DNA of 64,000 nt from Allobosea thiooxidans (GCF_900168195.1 NZ_FUYX01000003.1:432246-496245); one strand, 5' to 3'. Counted from the first letter of the stretch, positions 37,976 through 48,600 are shown. Numbers and translations: made by a program. The notes: generated by a model not told the origin, from the letters alone.

Positions 37976-38929
37976 ATGGACCAACGCGCCCCTGCCCTGC
38001 CCGAGACGGATGCCCGAACCCGCCGGCGGCGGCGCCTCGCGGCCCTGGGCATGCTGCTGGCCGTGCTGATCTACGGCTCCAATTTCGTCATCAGCCGCCA
38101 CGCGGTCCTGAACGGGCTGACACAGCACGACCTGATGGCGCTGCGTTTCGCCATCGCCGGCGTGCTGCTCCTGCCGATCTTCCTGCGGCCGGGGCTGCGT
38201 TCCTGCGGCGGGGTGGGCTGGAATCGCGGCTTCTGGCTGGCCGTGACCAGCGGCTTCCCGATGACCTATCTGATGCTGACGGGCCTGACGATGGCGCCCG
38301 CCGCGCATGGCGCCACCATCGGGCCGGGCACGGTGACGATGATCGGCATCATCGGCTCGGTCGTGCTGTTCGGCGCCGCCCTGACCGGCCGCCTCATGAT
38401 CGGCGTCGCCGGCGTGCTCGGCGGCCTGCTCTGCCTCGGCATCGCCGGCAGCGCCGGGGCCAGCGCCGCCACGCTGCGCGGCGATCTGTGTTTCCTCGGC
38501 GTCGGGCTGCTCTGGGGCTTCTACCCCCTGCTGATCCAGCTCTGGCGGGTCGACGGCCTCGTCGCCACGGCGATCGTCTCGGTTTTGTCGCTCGTCTATC
38601 TGCCGATCTATTTCCTGTTCTATTTCCGTGGCTTCGACATCGCGCCCTGGTGGGTCCTGGCGCTGCACGGCTTCAATCAGGGCGTGCTCAACGTCATCGT
38701 CGGCCTGTGGGTCTGGGGCTGGGCGGCGCATGTGCTGGGGCCGTCCGTCGTCGGCCGCTTCCCGCCACTGATCCCGGTCACCGGAACGCTGCTGGCGATC
38801 CCCGTGCTCGGCGAGATCCCCTCCTCGCTCCAGCTCGCCGGGATCGTGCTGATCATCGGCGGGCTGTTCGTCGCCTCATGGCGCCGGCCGTCTCGACAGC
38901 CGCATCACGAGCAGGTTCCAGCCGACTGA
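37976..38929 (+). CDS. EamA/DMT-family transporter
   Basis: 317 residues with ten predicted helices in two five-helix repeats. It begins with a basic segment (TRRRRRLAALGMLLA) and has the EamA pattern ISRHAVLNGLTQHDLMALRF. Likely metabolite exporter; substrate unknown. Its 3' end overlaps the convergent membrane protein gene by 54 bp. Confidence 0.88.
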   Translation: MDQRAPALPETDARTRRRRRLAALGMLLAVLIYGSNFVISRHAVLNGLTQHDLMALRFAIAGVLLLPIFLRPGLRSCGGVGWNRGFWLAVTSGFPMTYLMLTGLTMAPAAHGATIGPGTVTMIGIIGSVVLFGAALTGRLMIGVAGVLGGLLCLGIAGSAGASAATLRGDLCFLGVGLLWGFYPLLIQLWRVDGLVATAIVSVLSLVYLPIYFLFYFRGFDIAPWWVLALHGFNQGVLNVIVGLWVWGWAAHVLGPSVVGRFPPLIPVTGTLLAIPVLGEIPSSLQLAGIVLIIGGLFVASWRRPSRQPHHEQVPAD

Positions 38930-39658
38930 GACGACGAGCCCGAGCGCCAGCGCAATCCATGAGCCGAGTGGCACCGCCGCCAGATGCACGACCACGAGGC
39001 CGAGCCCCGTGCCGAGCAGGCCGAGCGCGCCACTGCCGATGACCGCTGCCGCCGGCCCGCCGATGCGCGGCTGGAGGATGACGATCAGGCTCGACAGGAC
39101 GATGGGCAAGCCCGCCAGGACGCCGGACCAGGTCGGGCCGACGCGCTCGCTCGCGACCGTCACGATGCCGACCAGCAGCGCGACGCATCCGGCGCGCAGC
39201 GGAATGGCAAAGCGCGACAGCTTGACGGGCCCGCGCGCCCGCGCCGCAAGATAGGGCCGAACCAGCGCATGCACGGCGAGGAAGGCGAGAACGTTCAGGC
39301 AGGCGAGCGGCCAGATCGAGAAATCCTGCGAGCGCACCGCCAGCAGGACGGCGATCCACACGGCCTGCCCGCCCATCAGGGCCGACAGCGTCGCATGGCG
39401 CTGCGCCAGGAGCACATAGGTCAGGATGAAGCCGGCATGGGTGACATTGGCGTTCATCGTGCCGAGAGCGCTCGCCGCCAGGAAGGCCGCGTCGTGGTCG
39501 AGCGCCAGGAAGACGAGCACGGGTCCGAGCGAGATCGGCAGCGTCGCGATCATCGCTGCGACGAGCGGCCCGGCGCGCTCGGCCAGCAACGAGCAGCCGA
39601 CCACCACCGAAGCGGCAATCGTCATCTTCAGCGGCAGCAGCGCAAGCCCTGCGATCAA
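38876..39658 (-). CDS. Multi-pass membrane protein, hypothetical
   Basis: 260 residues with eight or more hydrophobic segments; starts [20 protein letters not shown]. No signature recognised; the pattern is of a small transporter-like or DUF-type integral membrane protein. It starts inside the end of tgt (4-bp overlap), so it is coupled to tgt, and it overlaps the EamA gene by 54 bp at its 3' end. Confidence 0.75.
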   Translation of the reverse strand: MIAGLALLPLKMTIAASVVVGCSLLAERAGPLVAAMIATLPISLGPVLVFLALDHDAAFLAASALGTMNANVTHAGFILTYVLLAQRHATLSALMGGQAVWIAVLLAVRSQDFSIWPLACLNVLAFLAVHALVRPYLAARARGPVKLSRFAIPLRAGCVALLVGIVTVASERVGPTWSGVLAGLPIVLSSLIVILQPRIGGPAAAVIGSGALGLLGTGLGLVVVHLAAVPLGSWIALALGLVVSVGWNLLVMRLSRRPAP

Positions 39659-40818
39659 GCCGGCTCGCCCCTCTCCCAGCCTTCCCTGGTCTCGGCGATG
39701 AAATCGGCCAGGCGGCCCTGCGCGATGGCGGCGCGCAGGCCGGCCATCAGGTCCTGGTAATAGGCGAGGTTCACCCAGGTCAGCAGCATCTTGCCGAGCA
39801 TCTCCTCAGCCTTGACGAGATGGTGCAGATAGGCGCGCGACCAGCCATTCGCCGCCGGGCAGGAGGACTGCTCGTCGACCGGGCGCGTATCCTCGGCGAA
39901 TTTCGCGTTCTTCAGGTTCATCCGGCCGAAGCGCGTGAAGATCTGGCCGTGGCGGCCGGCGCGCGTCGGCATCACGCAGTCGAACATGTCGATGCCGCGC
40001 GCGACCGACTGGATGATGTCGTCGGGCGTGCCGACGCCCATCAGGTAGCGGGGCTTTTCCTGCGGCAGATGCGGCTCGACCGTCTCGATCATCGCCAGCA
40101 TGATCTCCTGCGGCTCGCCGACCGCGAGACCGCCGACGGCATAGCCCTTAAGGTCCATCGCGGCGAGTTCGCGCGCGCTCTCGACGCGCAGATGCGGCAC
40201 CGCCCCGCCCTGGACGATGCCGAACAGCGCCCGGCCGGGATGATTGCCGAAAGCCGTCTTGCAGCGCTCGGCCCAGCGCAGCGACAGCCGCATCGCCTTC
40301 TCGGCGACCTTGTCCTCGCAGGGCAGCGCGACGCATTCGTCGAGCTGCATGACGATGTCGGAGCCGAGCAGGTTCTGTATCTCGACCGAACGTTCGGGGC
40401 TGAGCACATGCTTCGAGCCGTCGATATGCGAGCGGAAGGTGACCCCCTCCTCGGTCAGCTTCCGCAATTGCGACAGCGACATCACTTGGAAACCGCCCGA
40501 ATCCGTCAGGATCGGATGGGGCCAGTTCATGAATTTGTGCAGCCCGCCGAGCCGGGCGACGCGCTCGGCGCCGGGCCGCAGCATCAGGTGATAGGTGTTG
40601 CCGAGCACGACATCGGCGCCGAGCGCCCTGACCTGCTCGGGATACATGCCCTTCACGGTGGCGGCCGTGCCGACCGGCATGAAGGCGGGCGTGCGGATGA
40701 CGCCGCGCGGCATGCTGATCGCGCCGGTGCGCGCGGCGCCGTCGCGGGCGGCGACATGGAAGGTGAAATCGGTGGTCGCGGCGGTTTCGGGCTGCGACAG
40801 CTGGGGCTGTACGGTCAT
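39655..40818 (-). CDS. tgt: tRNA-guanine transglycosylase, zinc ligands degraded
   Basis: Exchanges G34 for preQ1 in tRNAs for Asp, Asn, His and Tyr. 387 residues from the ATG at 40818. The nucleophile Asp280 is in [17 protein letters not shown], and the active-site Asp is in [14 protein letters not shown]. In the zinc subdomain, where Zymomonas TGT has C318, C320, C323 and H349, this protein has Ser318, Cys320, Ala323 and Val349, so three of four ligands are lost. The family-typical SRAYLHHL still follows. Cotranscribed with the membrane protein downstream. Confidence 0.94.
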   Translation of the reverse strand: MTVQPQLSQPETAATTDFTFHVAARDGAARTGAISMPRGVIRTPAFMPVGTAATVKGMYPEQVRALGADVVLGNTYHLMLRPGAERVARLGGLHKFMNWPHPILTDSGGFQVMSLSQLRKLTEEGVTFRSHIDGSKHVLSPERSVEIQNLLGSDIVMQLDECVALPCEDKVAEKAMRLSLRWAERCKTAFGNHPGRALFGIVQGGAVPHLRVESARELAAMDLKGYAVGGLAVGEPQEIMLAMIETVEPHLPQEKPRYLMGVGTPDDIIQSVARGIDMFDCVMPTRAGRHGQIFTRFGRMNLKNAKFAEDTRPVDEQSSCPAANGWSRAYLHHLVKAEEMLGKMLLTWVNLAYYQDLMAGLRAAIAQGRLADFIAETREGWERGEPA

Positions 40819-40917
40819 GGCCTGCGAGGTAGAGCAGCGCGCGCCATTAGGGAAGAGGCGCGCGCAAGGGATGCGCCATGCGACGCTTCGAACACCCCGG
40901 CCAGGCCAAAAGCACTG

Positions 40918-41030
40918 GTCATCCCGGACAAGCGGCGAAGCCGCGCCGATCCGCGATCCATGCCGGAGCTTTTCCGGCAAGGGCCCAGGCATGGCCCCAC
41001 GGGTCTCCGCTTCGCTGCGCCCGGGATGAC
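40918..41030. repeat. Inverted repeat, GTCATCCCGG type
   Basis: GTCATCCCGG (40918-40927) and its complement CCGGGATGAC (41021-41030), with a GC-rich interior containing several sub-palindromes. The type is familiar from Bosea and related genomes. It lies between tgt and the Spx-like gene. Confidence 0.75.
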
Positions 41031-41059
41031 CCGCGCCCTTATCCGTCCGGACCGCCCCC

Positions 41060-41416
41060 CTACTTCCCCGCGACCGCCGCCTCGTAGATCTCCGGCTTGA
41101 AACCGACGATCGTCTTGCCCTTGCCGAGGTCGAGCACCGGGCGCTTGATCATCGAGGGCTGGGCCAGCATCAGCGCGACGGCCTTGGCCGCGTCGAGCCC
41201 CTGCTTCTCGGCGTCCGGCAGGGCGCGGAAGGTGGTGCCGGCGCGGTTCAGCACCGTCTCCCAGCCATGCTCCTTCACCCAGCGCTCGAGCGAGGCCTTG
41301 TCGATTCCGCTCGCCTTGTAGTCGTGGAAGGCGTGCGAAACGCCGTGGCCCTCGAGCCAGACGCGCGCCTTCTTCATCGTGTCGCAGTTCTTGATGCCGT
41401 AGATCGTGATCGCCAA
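41060..41416 (-). CDS. Spx/MgsR (YffB-like) ArsC-fold protein
   Basis: 118 residues starting at TTG 41416 with GAGGA about 8 nt upstream, giving the usual family start [21 protein letters not shown] single Cys replaces CxxC, as in YffB. The segment [19 protein letters not shown] closes the ArsC fold. Function unknown; arsenate reduction is unlikely. It starts 10 bp after the GST gene and is likely cotranscribed with it. Confidence 0.85.
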   Translation of the reverse strand: MAITIYGIKNCDTMKKARVWLEGHGVSHAFHDYKASGIDKASLERWVKEHGWETVLNRAGTTFRALPDAEKQGLDAAKAVALMLAQPSMIKRPVLDLGKGKTIVGFKPEIYEAAVAGK

Positions 41417-41426
41417 GACGCAGTCC

Positions 41427-42134
41427 TCAGGCCGGGCGCTTCGGGATGTCGAGGCCACGCTGCACGGCCGGGCGCGACAGGCAGCGCTCCAGCCAGATCG
41501 GCACATGCGTCAGGCTCGCATAATCGACGAGCTCGCCGGCGCCGTAGAAGCCGACGAGGTTGCGCACCCAGCCGAGGATCGCGATGTCGGCGATGGTGAA
41601 TTCGTCGCCCATGATCCAAGTCCGGCTCACCAACCGGTCTTCCAGCACGCCGAGCAGGCGCTTGCTCTCATTGGCGTAGCGGTCGCGCGGGCGCTTGTCC
41701 TCGTATTGGCTGCCGGCGAATTTGTGGAAGAAGCCGAGCTGGCCGAACATCGGGCCGATCGCCGCCATCTGGAAGAAGACCCACTGGATCGTCTCGTAGC
41801 GCGCGGCGGGATCCTTCGGCAGCAGCTTGCCGGTCTTCTCGGCGAGATAGAGCAGGATCGCGCCCGATTCCCACAGGCCCAGCGGCTTTCCGCCCGGCCC
41901 GTTCGGATCGATGATCGCCGGGATCTTGCCGTTCGGGTTGAGCGAGAGGAATTCCGGCCCCCAGGTCTCGTTCTTGCCGATGTCGATCGCATGCGGCTCG
42001 TAGGGCAGTTCCAGCTCCTCCAGCGCGATCGAGACCTTCACGCCGTTCGGCGTCGGCAGCGAATAGAGCTGGATGCGGTCGGGGTGGCTGGCGGGCCAGC
42101 GCTTGGTGATCGGAAAGGCGGAAAGGTTGGCCAT
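41427..42134 (-). CDS. Glutathione S-transferase, YghU/Nu-type
   Basis: 235 residues from the ATG at 42134. N-terminal thioredoxin-fold domain with IQLYSLPTPNGVKVSIALEE, the YghU/YfcG start (TPNG carries the catalytic Asn/Thr). The C-terminal helical domain has the family motif WVFFQMAAIGPMFGQLGFF. Such enzymes act as glutathione-dependent disulfide reductases. The upstream GST-Spx pair stands alone between tgt and the 2H gene. Confidence 0.88.
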   Translation of the reverse strand: MANLSAFPITKRWPASHPDRIQLYSLPTPNGVKVSIALEELELPYEPHAIDIGKNETWGPEFLSLNPNGKIPAIIDPNGPGGKPLGLWESGAILLYLAEKTGKLLPKDPAARYETIQWVFFQMAAIGPMFGQLGFFHKFAGSQYEDKRPRDRYANESKRLLGVLEDRLVSRTWIMGDEFTIADIAILGWVRNLVGFYGAGELVDYASLTHVPIWLERCLSRPAVQRGLDIPKRPA

Positions 42135-42247
42135 GGGGTGCTCCGGCGGAATCGGGCGAGCTTCGGCCGGAACGATAGAGCCGGGCGCGCCCAAAGCAAC
42201 GGCCCGCCCGCCCTATTCCCGCAAGCCCGGCTTGCGACGGCGCATGA

Positions 42248-42808
42248 TCACGGGCCGGACAGGGCCCAGCGACCCAGGATTTCGTAGCGTTCGCGCGGAA
42301 CGCTGCGGATCAGGACGAAATCGTTCACGCGCCAGCTCAGCTCGCGCACGCGAAATGCCTTCGTCCGGAAACGATCGTAGAGCAGCGTCAGGTGCGGGCG
42401 CCGCAGGGGCTCCCTCGCGCGATAGCCAACTGCCCGCATGTCCCCATCCAGAGCGTCATGAAGGCGACAGGCTCCGACCACGCCATCGCCACCGGCGACG
42501 ACGAGCGCGGGCTTCTCAGCCCCTTGGGCGAAGGTCGCGACCTCGTTGAAGGTCAGCCTGAAGGCAGCCTGACTGACGCGTTGCCCCGCGCGCTGCATCA
42601 AGGCGATCTCCTGGGAATCGGGTTCCCAGAACGCAGGCCAACCCCAGAGCGTGACGTGATATTTGCCGATGCCGCGCGGGCTGCCGGACAGTCCCAGCCA
42701 ACAGCACAATGAACGGGCCATATGGTCGGCGGAAGCCGCGGCAACAGGATCGGGCAGAAGCGCGAAGAAGTAATTCGCCCGTTTGGGAAGCCAGACACTC
42801 CGTTCCAT
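42248..42808 (-). CDS. 2'-5' RNA ligase-type 2H phosphoesterase
   Basis: 186 residues. Two HxT motifs of the 2H superfamily are present: YHVTLWG and PHLTLLYD. So this is an intact 2H protein, unlike the 2H-like gene at 25041. The ATG at 42808 has AGGAGG only 5 nt upstream, and that sequence is inside a perfect hairpin (42814-42841). The substrate is probably a cyclic phosphodiester or RNA end. Confidence 0.85.
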   Translation of the reverse strand: MERSVWLPKRANYFFALLPDPVAAASADHMARSLCCWLGLSGSPRGIGKYHVTLWGWPAFWEPDSQEIALMQRAGQRVSQAAFRLTFNEVATFAQGAEKPALVVAGGDGVVGACRLHDALDGDMRAVGYRAREPLRRPHLTLLYDRFRTKAFRVRELSWRVNDFVLIRSVPRERYEILGRWALSGP

Positions 42809-42813
42809 GGTCG

Positions 42814-42841
42814 CCTCCTTCGAAAGGATGGTCGAAGGAGG
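42814..42841 (-). promoter_or_regulatory. Hairpin occluding the 2H gene ribosome-binding site
   Basis: On the minus strand CCTCCTTCG (42841-42833) pairs perfectly with CGAAGGAGG (42822-42814) across a 10-nt loop. The 3' arm is the Shine-Dalgarno of the 2H gene. Folding would hide it, so translation should depend on temperature, a ligand, or ribosome access. Seen directly; regulation is an inference. Confidence 0.6.
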
Positions 42842-42915
42842 AACGATAGAACAAATCAAGAACATTTGTAAAGCGAGATCGACCTCCCGCGCCGTCGGCG
42901 CGAGAGGTCACGCTG

Positions 42916-43245
42916 TCAAGCCGGCGCGGTCTTGAGCAGGACGATGCCCAGCACCACCAGCACGACGCCGCCGATGCGGGCGGGGCTGAGGCTCTCGCCG
43001 AAGAGCAGGACCCCGAGCAGCACCGTCCCGGCCGCGCCGATGCCGGTCCACACCGCATAGGCGCTGCCGACCGGCAGGACTGCGAGCACCCGGCCGAGCA
43101 GATAGACGAAGGCGGCGAGCAGCAGCAGGGAGATCAGGCTCCAGCCCGGCCGCGTATAGCCTTCGGCATATTTCATCGAGACCGCCCAGGCGACGTCGAG
43201 CAGCCCCGACACGACCAGCAGCAGCCACGCCATTCCCTGGCTCAT
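42916..43245 (-). CDS. sugE: SMR-family exporter, SugE/Gdx type
   Basis: 109 residues with four transmembrane helices. The conserved membrane region AWAVSMKYAEGYTRPG matches the SugE/Gdx subgroup of SMR transporters (guanidinium exporters in characterised cases). The GST gene ends 7 bp upstream, so they are an operon. It is not clearly a drug-resistance SMR protein. Confidence 0.85.
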   Translation of the reverse strand: MSQGMAWLLLVVSGLLDVAWAVSMKYAEGYTRPGWSLISLLLLAAFVYLLGRVLAVLPVGSAYAVWTGIGAAGTVLLGVLLFGESLSPARIGGVVLVVLGIVLLKTAPA

Positions 43246-43252
43246 CGCAGCC

Positions 43253-43879
43253 TCATGCCGCCAGCTTCAGGCCCTCGGCCTGCATCGCCGCGCGCACCGC
43301 GGGGCGGGCCGCGATCCGGGCGAGATAGTCGCGCAGATGCGGAAAGCCGGAGAGATCGACCTTGGTGAAGGCGGCCCAGCTCGCGATGGTGAAGAGGTAG
43401 GCGTCGGCGACGGTGAAACCGGCACCGAGCAGGAAGGGCCCTCCCGCGGCGAGATGCGCCTCGACATAGGTCAGCCGCTCGCCAATGCGGCCGCGCGCGA
43501 CGGCCTGAGCCTGCTCGCCATATTCGGGGTGGAACAGCCAGGGGCTGAAGCTCTTGTGCAGCTCGGTCGCGATGAAATTCAGCCAGCTCTGCAGCGCGAG
43601 GCGCTCGCGTGTGCCGGCGGCTGGAGCCAGGCCGCTCTCCGGCTTCAGATCGGCGAGATACTGGACGATGGCGACGCCCTCGGTGAGGAGCTCGCCGTCA
43701 TCGAGCCGCAGGGCCGGAACATAGGCATTGGGGTTGATCGTGCCGTAGTCGACGCCCGTCTCGGTGAGATGCGGCGTCCTGCGGATGTCGACGCGCTCGA
43801 TCTCGAGCGGGATACCGGCTTCCCGCGCCACGATATGCGGCGAGAGCGAGCAGGTGGCAGGAGCGTAGTAGAGTTTCAT
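43253..43879 (-). CDS. Glutathione S-transferase, beta class
   Basis: 208 residues. MKLYYAPATCSLSPHIVAREAG is the beta-class start, with the catalytic Cys10. The GSH-binding part is VPALRLDDGELLTEGVAIVQYL. The C-terminal helical domain follows. It is divergent from LysR (44009), whose regulator may control it, and is followed by sugE. Confidence 0.9.
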   Translation of the reverse strand: MKLYYAPATCSLSPHIVAREAGIPLEIERVDIRRTPHLTETGVDYGTINPNAYVPALRLDDGELLTEGVAIVQYLADLKPESGLAPAAGTRERLALQSWLNFIATELHKSFSPWLFHPEYGEQAQAVARGRIGERLTYVEAHLAAGGPFLLGAGFTVADAYLFTIASWAAFTKVDLSGFPHLRDYLARIAARPAVRAAMQAEGLKLAA

Positions 43880-44008
43880 CGGTCGTCCTTTCAGAGGCCG
43901 CGACGGGCGGATGACGACAAGCTAGGCGCTGCGATCAAGCAATGCCCGTTGGCATTCCGCCAGCCGCGCTTGCATGACCGCAAGCGAAAGCTCTGCTAGA
44001 CAGGACCG

Positions 44009-44944
44009 ATGGAAGACTGGAACGCGCTCCGCCTGATCCTCGCCGTCCAGCGCGCCGGCAGCCTGACGGCGGCAGCGCAGCAGCTCGGCATCGACCATTC
44101 CACCGCCTTCCGGCGGCTCAAGGCCCTGGAGAGCCGGCTCGCGGTACGCCTGTTCGAGCGCTTGCCCGCCGGCGGCTACACGGCGACCGAAGCCGGTGCG
44201 CGGATGGCCGCCGCGGCGGAGCGAATGGAGGCGGAGGCGCACGCGCTCGACCGCGACCTCACCGGCCGCGACCACCGGCTGAGCGGGATGCTGCGCGTCA
44301 CCTCCTCCGAGACTCTGGCCTATAGCCACCTGACGAGGCACCTCGCGCGCTTCCGGCAGGCGCATCCCGGCATCGTGGTCGAGCTCGTCATCGACAATCG
44401 CGTGCTCAGCCTGTCGCGCCGCGAGGCCGATATCGCGCTGCGGCCGATCCGCCCGCGCGAAGGCGATCTCTGGGGCCGCAAGCTCGCCGGCATCGCCTGG
44501 GCGCTCTATGCGACGCCGGCCTATCTCGCGGCACGCGGCGGCCCGCTCGACGAACCAAGGCAACTGGAGGAGCACGGCCTGATCGGCTGGGAGGAAACGG
44601 CCTCCGGGATCGGCGCCGCCAACTGGCTCGCGCGCGTCGCAGCGCCCGGCAGTTTCGCCTATCGGACGAACAGCCTGGTCAACCAGCTCGTCGCGGCCAA
44701 GGCGGGCATGGGGCTGGCCCTCCTGCCCTGCTATCTCGGCGATGGCGACGGCGAGGTGGTGCGCGCCATACCGGAGCCCATTGCCGACCTCGCCGGCGAG
44801 CTCTGGATCGTCACCCATGCGGATCTCAAGGCGACTGCACGCGTGCGCGCCTTCTTCGACCTCGTCGGCGACGCGCTGGCGCAGGAGCGCGACCTGTTCG
44901 AAGGCCACCGGCCGGCGAGCCAGCCGGTGCGGAACCCGTCATAG
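44009..44944 (+). CDS. LysR-family transcriptional regulator
   Basis: 311 residues. N-terminal winged HTH (MEDWNALRLILAVQRAGSLTAAAQQLGIDHSTAFRRLKALE), then a periplasmic-binding-like sensing domain with the segment DLWGRKLAGIAWALYATPAYL. Divergent from the gst-sugE operon with 129 bp between starts, the usual place for a LysR operator. The inducer is unknown. Confidence 0.9.
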   Translation: MEDWNALRLILAVQRAGSLTAAAQQLGIDHSTAFRRLKALESRLAVRLFERLPAGGYTATEAGARMAAAAERMEAEAHALDRDLTGRDHRLSGMLRVTSSETLAYSHLTRHLARFRQAHPGIVVELVIDNRVLSLSRREADIALRPIRPREGDLWGRKLAGIAWALYATPAYLAARGGPLDEPRQLEEHGLIGWEETASGIGAANWLARVAAPGSFAYRTNSLVNQLVAAKAGMGLALLPCYLGDGDGEVVRAIPEPIADLAGELWIVTHADLKATARVRAFFDLVGDALAQERDLFEGHRPASQPVRNPS

Positions 44945-44962
44945 GCGGCCGCGGTGCGGGGC

Positions 44963-45541
44963 TCAGCGCGACAGCGCCGCCGCCCGGTCGAGCGCCGTCG
45001 CGAAACCCTGCAGCGAAATCGAGAACGGGGCCGCCGCCCCGCCATCGGCGACCGCCTTGACCTTGAGCGCGGTGCCGGTGCGCAGCATGACGAGCGTCGG
45101 GGCATCGAAGCTGACGGAGACCAGGCAGCCGCCCGGCATGCAGGTGCGGAAGCGGACGGGCTGCATCGCCGGCTTCTCGTCGACCTGGAAGGCGATGCCG
45201 GAATCGAGCGCGAGCCCGAAGGGCAGGACGAGCGTGCCCGAGAGCGTGCTTCCGGCCGGGGCGTTGAGTTCGATCGCCAGCAGGCGCTGGCCGTTCTGCT
45301 GCGCCTGGATCTGGGACAGGACGCAGCGCTTCGCCGCGCCCTGCTGCGCGCAGGCGACACGCCAGTCCCTGTAGGTCTCGTTGAGCGACGAGGCACCGCC
45401 CGGCAGGCTGGACGACGCCGCATTGCCGGCGGCCGGGACTGCGGGCTGTGCCCGGGCCGGCGCGGCCGAAGCCGCCATGCCGGCAGCGGCCAGAAGCGCC
45501 GACATCGCGAACCTGCCGGAGAAAACTATTCGAATCATCAT
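44963..45541 (-). CDS. IalB-family invasion-associated protein
   Basis: 192 residues with a cleavable signal peptide (about residues 1-32, ending AAPARAQ). The mature part has the IalB pattern (YRDWRVACAQQGAAKRCVLSQIQ and later MPGGCLVSVSF with Cys residues likely in disulfides). IalB was first described in Bartonella invasion, but the family is widespread and its role is unclear. Encoded 73 bp after the autotransporter on the same strand, perhaps its periplasmic companion. Confidence 0.85.
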   Translation of the reverse strand: MMIRIVFSGRFAMSALLAAAGMAASAAPARAQPAVPAAGNAASSSLPGGASSLNETYRDWRVACAQQGAAKRCVLSQIQAQQNGQRLLAIELNAPAGSTLSGTLVLPFGLALDSGIAFQVDEKPAMQPVRFRTCMPGGCLVSVSFDAPTLVMLRTGTALKVKAVADGGAAAPFSISLQGFATALDRAAALSR

Positions 45542-45614
45542 CCTCGATGCGCCTTCCGCGCGTTGGATCGGGCAGATCCCTGCTCTGCCGCAAGGCCGGA
45601 TACAAGGCGACCAC

Positions 45615-48600
45615 TCAGAACCTGGCGTTGAAATTGGCCTTGAAGCTCTGGTCGGTCACACCCGAGCCGAACTGGCCGGCATAGATGATGCCGAGCGTCG
45701 CAGCCGGCGACAAGGCGAAGTCGAGCCCGGCCTCCACCACCGCGGCATCGCGAGCCACCGGCACGCCGCCGACGCCGAAGGCATCGCCCCCTGTCGCGAA
45801 GCGCATCGCGGTGAGCGGCGTCACCTCCGCGAAGGCATGCCGCCAGCCGAGCATCCCCTTGGCGGCCACGGCGATGCCCTTCAGTTCGAAGGTCGTGGCG
45901 GCGCGCAGGCCCAGAGTCGCGAAGGTCACGCCCGTGCTCGCCGAAGCGCCGTGCAAGGCGGCCGCCCCGCCCTGCTCGGTGAAGCCGTCGCTGTGGACAT
46001 TGACATAGGCGAGGTTGAGGAAGGGCTCGAACCGGGCCGCGCCCAGGCCAACGCCATAGCCGAGCTCGCCGAAGAGCTGCGCGGTCGCGGCGTCATAGCC
46101 CCCCGCCATATGCCCACCGAAGCCGGGGAACGTCACGCTCCGCGAGGTCGAGACGTCGTGCCAGGAATAGGCCGCACCCGTCCGGAGGGAGAGGTTGCCC
46201 CATTTGGCGCCGCCATACAGGCCGAGGTGGTAATTGTCGCTCGAGCCCGAGGAATGGCGGCCTTTCACGTCGAAGCTGGTGCGGCTGTAGCCGGCCACGG
46301 CGCCGAAACGCCAGGCGTCGAAGACCGGAGCATCCGCGCCGATGAAGAAGCCGCCGGTCGAACGATCGAGGCGTGCGGCGTTGCCGTCGCCGGCGGTATC
46401 GCCCCAGGCTCCGAAGCCCTGCCCCCAGACGGCCAGGCGATCCGTGCGCGCCGAGACCGCCCGGGGCTGGCCGCCTTCATAGGTGACGACGGATTCGCCC
46501 GGCGCGCCGACATCGCCGAAGGCCGCCCGGATGCGGTCATTGACGGCGCTGCGGAGGAAGCGGCTGTCCTCGACCAGGGCGGAGCGCGCCGAAACATGGA
46601 CCTCTCCCGAAAGCTGGTCGAAAGCCTGGCGGGCCTGATCCCGCGAAAGGCCCAGCACGGCGTTGTAGACCGGATTGCCATAGCGAAGGCTCTCGACGCC
46701 GCCGCCGGTCGCGACCTGGTTGCGCGTCGCGCCGATGGTCGCAAAGCCCGTGCTGTTGCGGGTCATCGTCAGGTAGACATTGTTGATGTCGTAGCTCAGC
46801 ACGGGGTCGAGGAAGGCGAGGTTCGAGGTCACGCTACCGAAGGCGCCGGTGCGGCCGCCGGCCGCGCTGAGGATCGTATATCGGGTCGAGGGCGCGTAAT
46901 CGCCCATGCCGGCCAGCACCCGGACCGAGCCGCCATTGACCGCCGCCGTGCCGGTCGCCTCGACCTTGTCGGCCTGACCTGTCGCGGAGAGCTCGACTTC
47001 GTAGATCGATCCCGGCTGGAAGACGATATTGCCGTCGAAGCGCAGCGTGCCGATCGAGTTGCCCGGTGCGATCGTGCCGCGAACGGTCGTGTCCGCCAGC
47101 GCGCCGGTTCCCTGAAGGCGTCCGGCCGTGCCGATGTCGAGCGTGCCGCCGAGCTTGCCGTCGACGGCGAGCGTGCCGTCTTCGACGGACGTCGCCCCGG
47201 CGAAGCCGCCGGAATCGCCGGTCAGCTTCAGAAGGGCGGAGCCGGTCTTCCGGAACTGTCCCTGCCCTGCCAGCACGCCGGCATAGGCTGCATCGGCCGC
47301 CTGGTTGAAGGTCAAGGATGCTTTCGCGGCGATCGCGGCATTGCCCTCGAAGCGCTCCGCGGCCGTCGCCAGGCCGCCCGCCTCGATCGTCCAGTCCAGC
47401 GCCGAGCGACCGTTCAGCGTGAGCTCGCCACCGCCGCGCTTGACCATCGTGCCGCGCGCGCCGCCGAGCCCGACGATATCGCCGCCGAAGCTCGCATCGG
47501 TATTCTGCTCGAACACGACCGTACCGGCATTGCCGATGGTGCCCGAGATCGACCCGGCCTGGCCGATCAGGGTGCCCGCCTCCACGAGGGTGTTGCGGTA
47601 GCCGTTGGCGGCATTGCCCAGGCGCAAGGTCCCGGTGCCGGCCTTGATCAGGTCGCCGCCGCCGGCGACGACCCCGCTGAACCCGAGCTCGGTATCGGCC
47701 GCGACGGCGATGCGGCCGGTGCCGGTGAGGGCGACCGCGCGCGCAATGTCGAAGCTCGCGGTGGTCGCAAGCGTGCCGCCGTTCAGGAACAGCCCGCCCG
47801 AAGCGGCGCCGAGATTGGCATCCCGCGAGACCTGCAGCGTCCCGCTGCGGATCTCCGTGCCGCCCGTATAGCTGTTGCTCCCTTCGAGAATGAGCGTGCC
47901 GAAGTCCGACTTCACCAGGCGGCTGGCGCCGGCGAGCACCGAGGCGATGGTCGCCACCATGTTCGCGCTCGCGCCATTGCCATTGCCGACACGGATCACG
48001 GTCTGCCCATCCGCCCCCTGCAGCGTGAGGGGACCACCCTCGACCCGGTAGCCCATCGAGGCGAACTGCATGCCGCCGACCAGGACCGGCTGGCCGCCGC
48101 CGTCGACGGTGACCGTACCGCTCTGCCCCTGGAAAACCGCGAAGCGACCGCCCCAGCTGTCGTTTGCCTGGCCGTTGGTCCGCGTCCAGTTCGTGCTCGC
48201 CGGGGCCCATGTCCCGCTGCCGCCGTCGATCCGCCCGTTGGCAGTCGTCGCCGCGCCGTCCCAGAACTGGACCTCCGGAATCTCCCCGGGGCCCGGACCG
48301 GCACCGACGACGATGTTGACCTGGCGGGCGATCGCGGTCTGGACCGAGATCTCGTCGAGGGGGATGCCGCCGGGAGCGCCGGTGACATCCAGACCGTTGT
48401 CCGTCAGCGTGCCGCCATAGTCGAAGAGCCGATAGACGCCGCGCCCGAAGCCGCCCGCGTCGGCGATCGTCAGGCGCCCGTCGAGCGTGAGATTGCCGCC
48501 GATGTCGAAAAGGGCGCTGTTGCTCGCGGCGCCCAGCCGCACATCGAGATAGGAGCTGCGATTGAGGGTCAGGTTGCCGGTTACGGCAAGCTTCTCGCCC

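Noticed and set aside
41060..41416. Arsenate reductase
   Set aside because: ArsC fold, but the sequence starts [13 protein letters not shown] as in YffB/Spx-like proteins and no ars genes are nearby.
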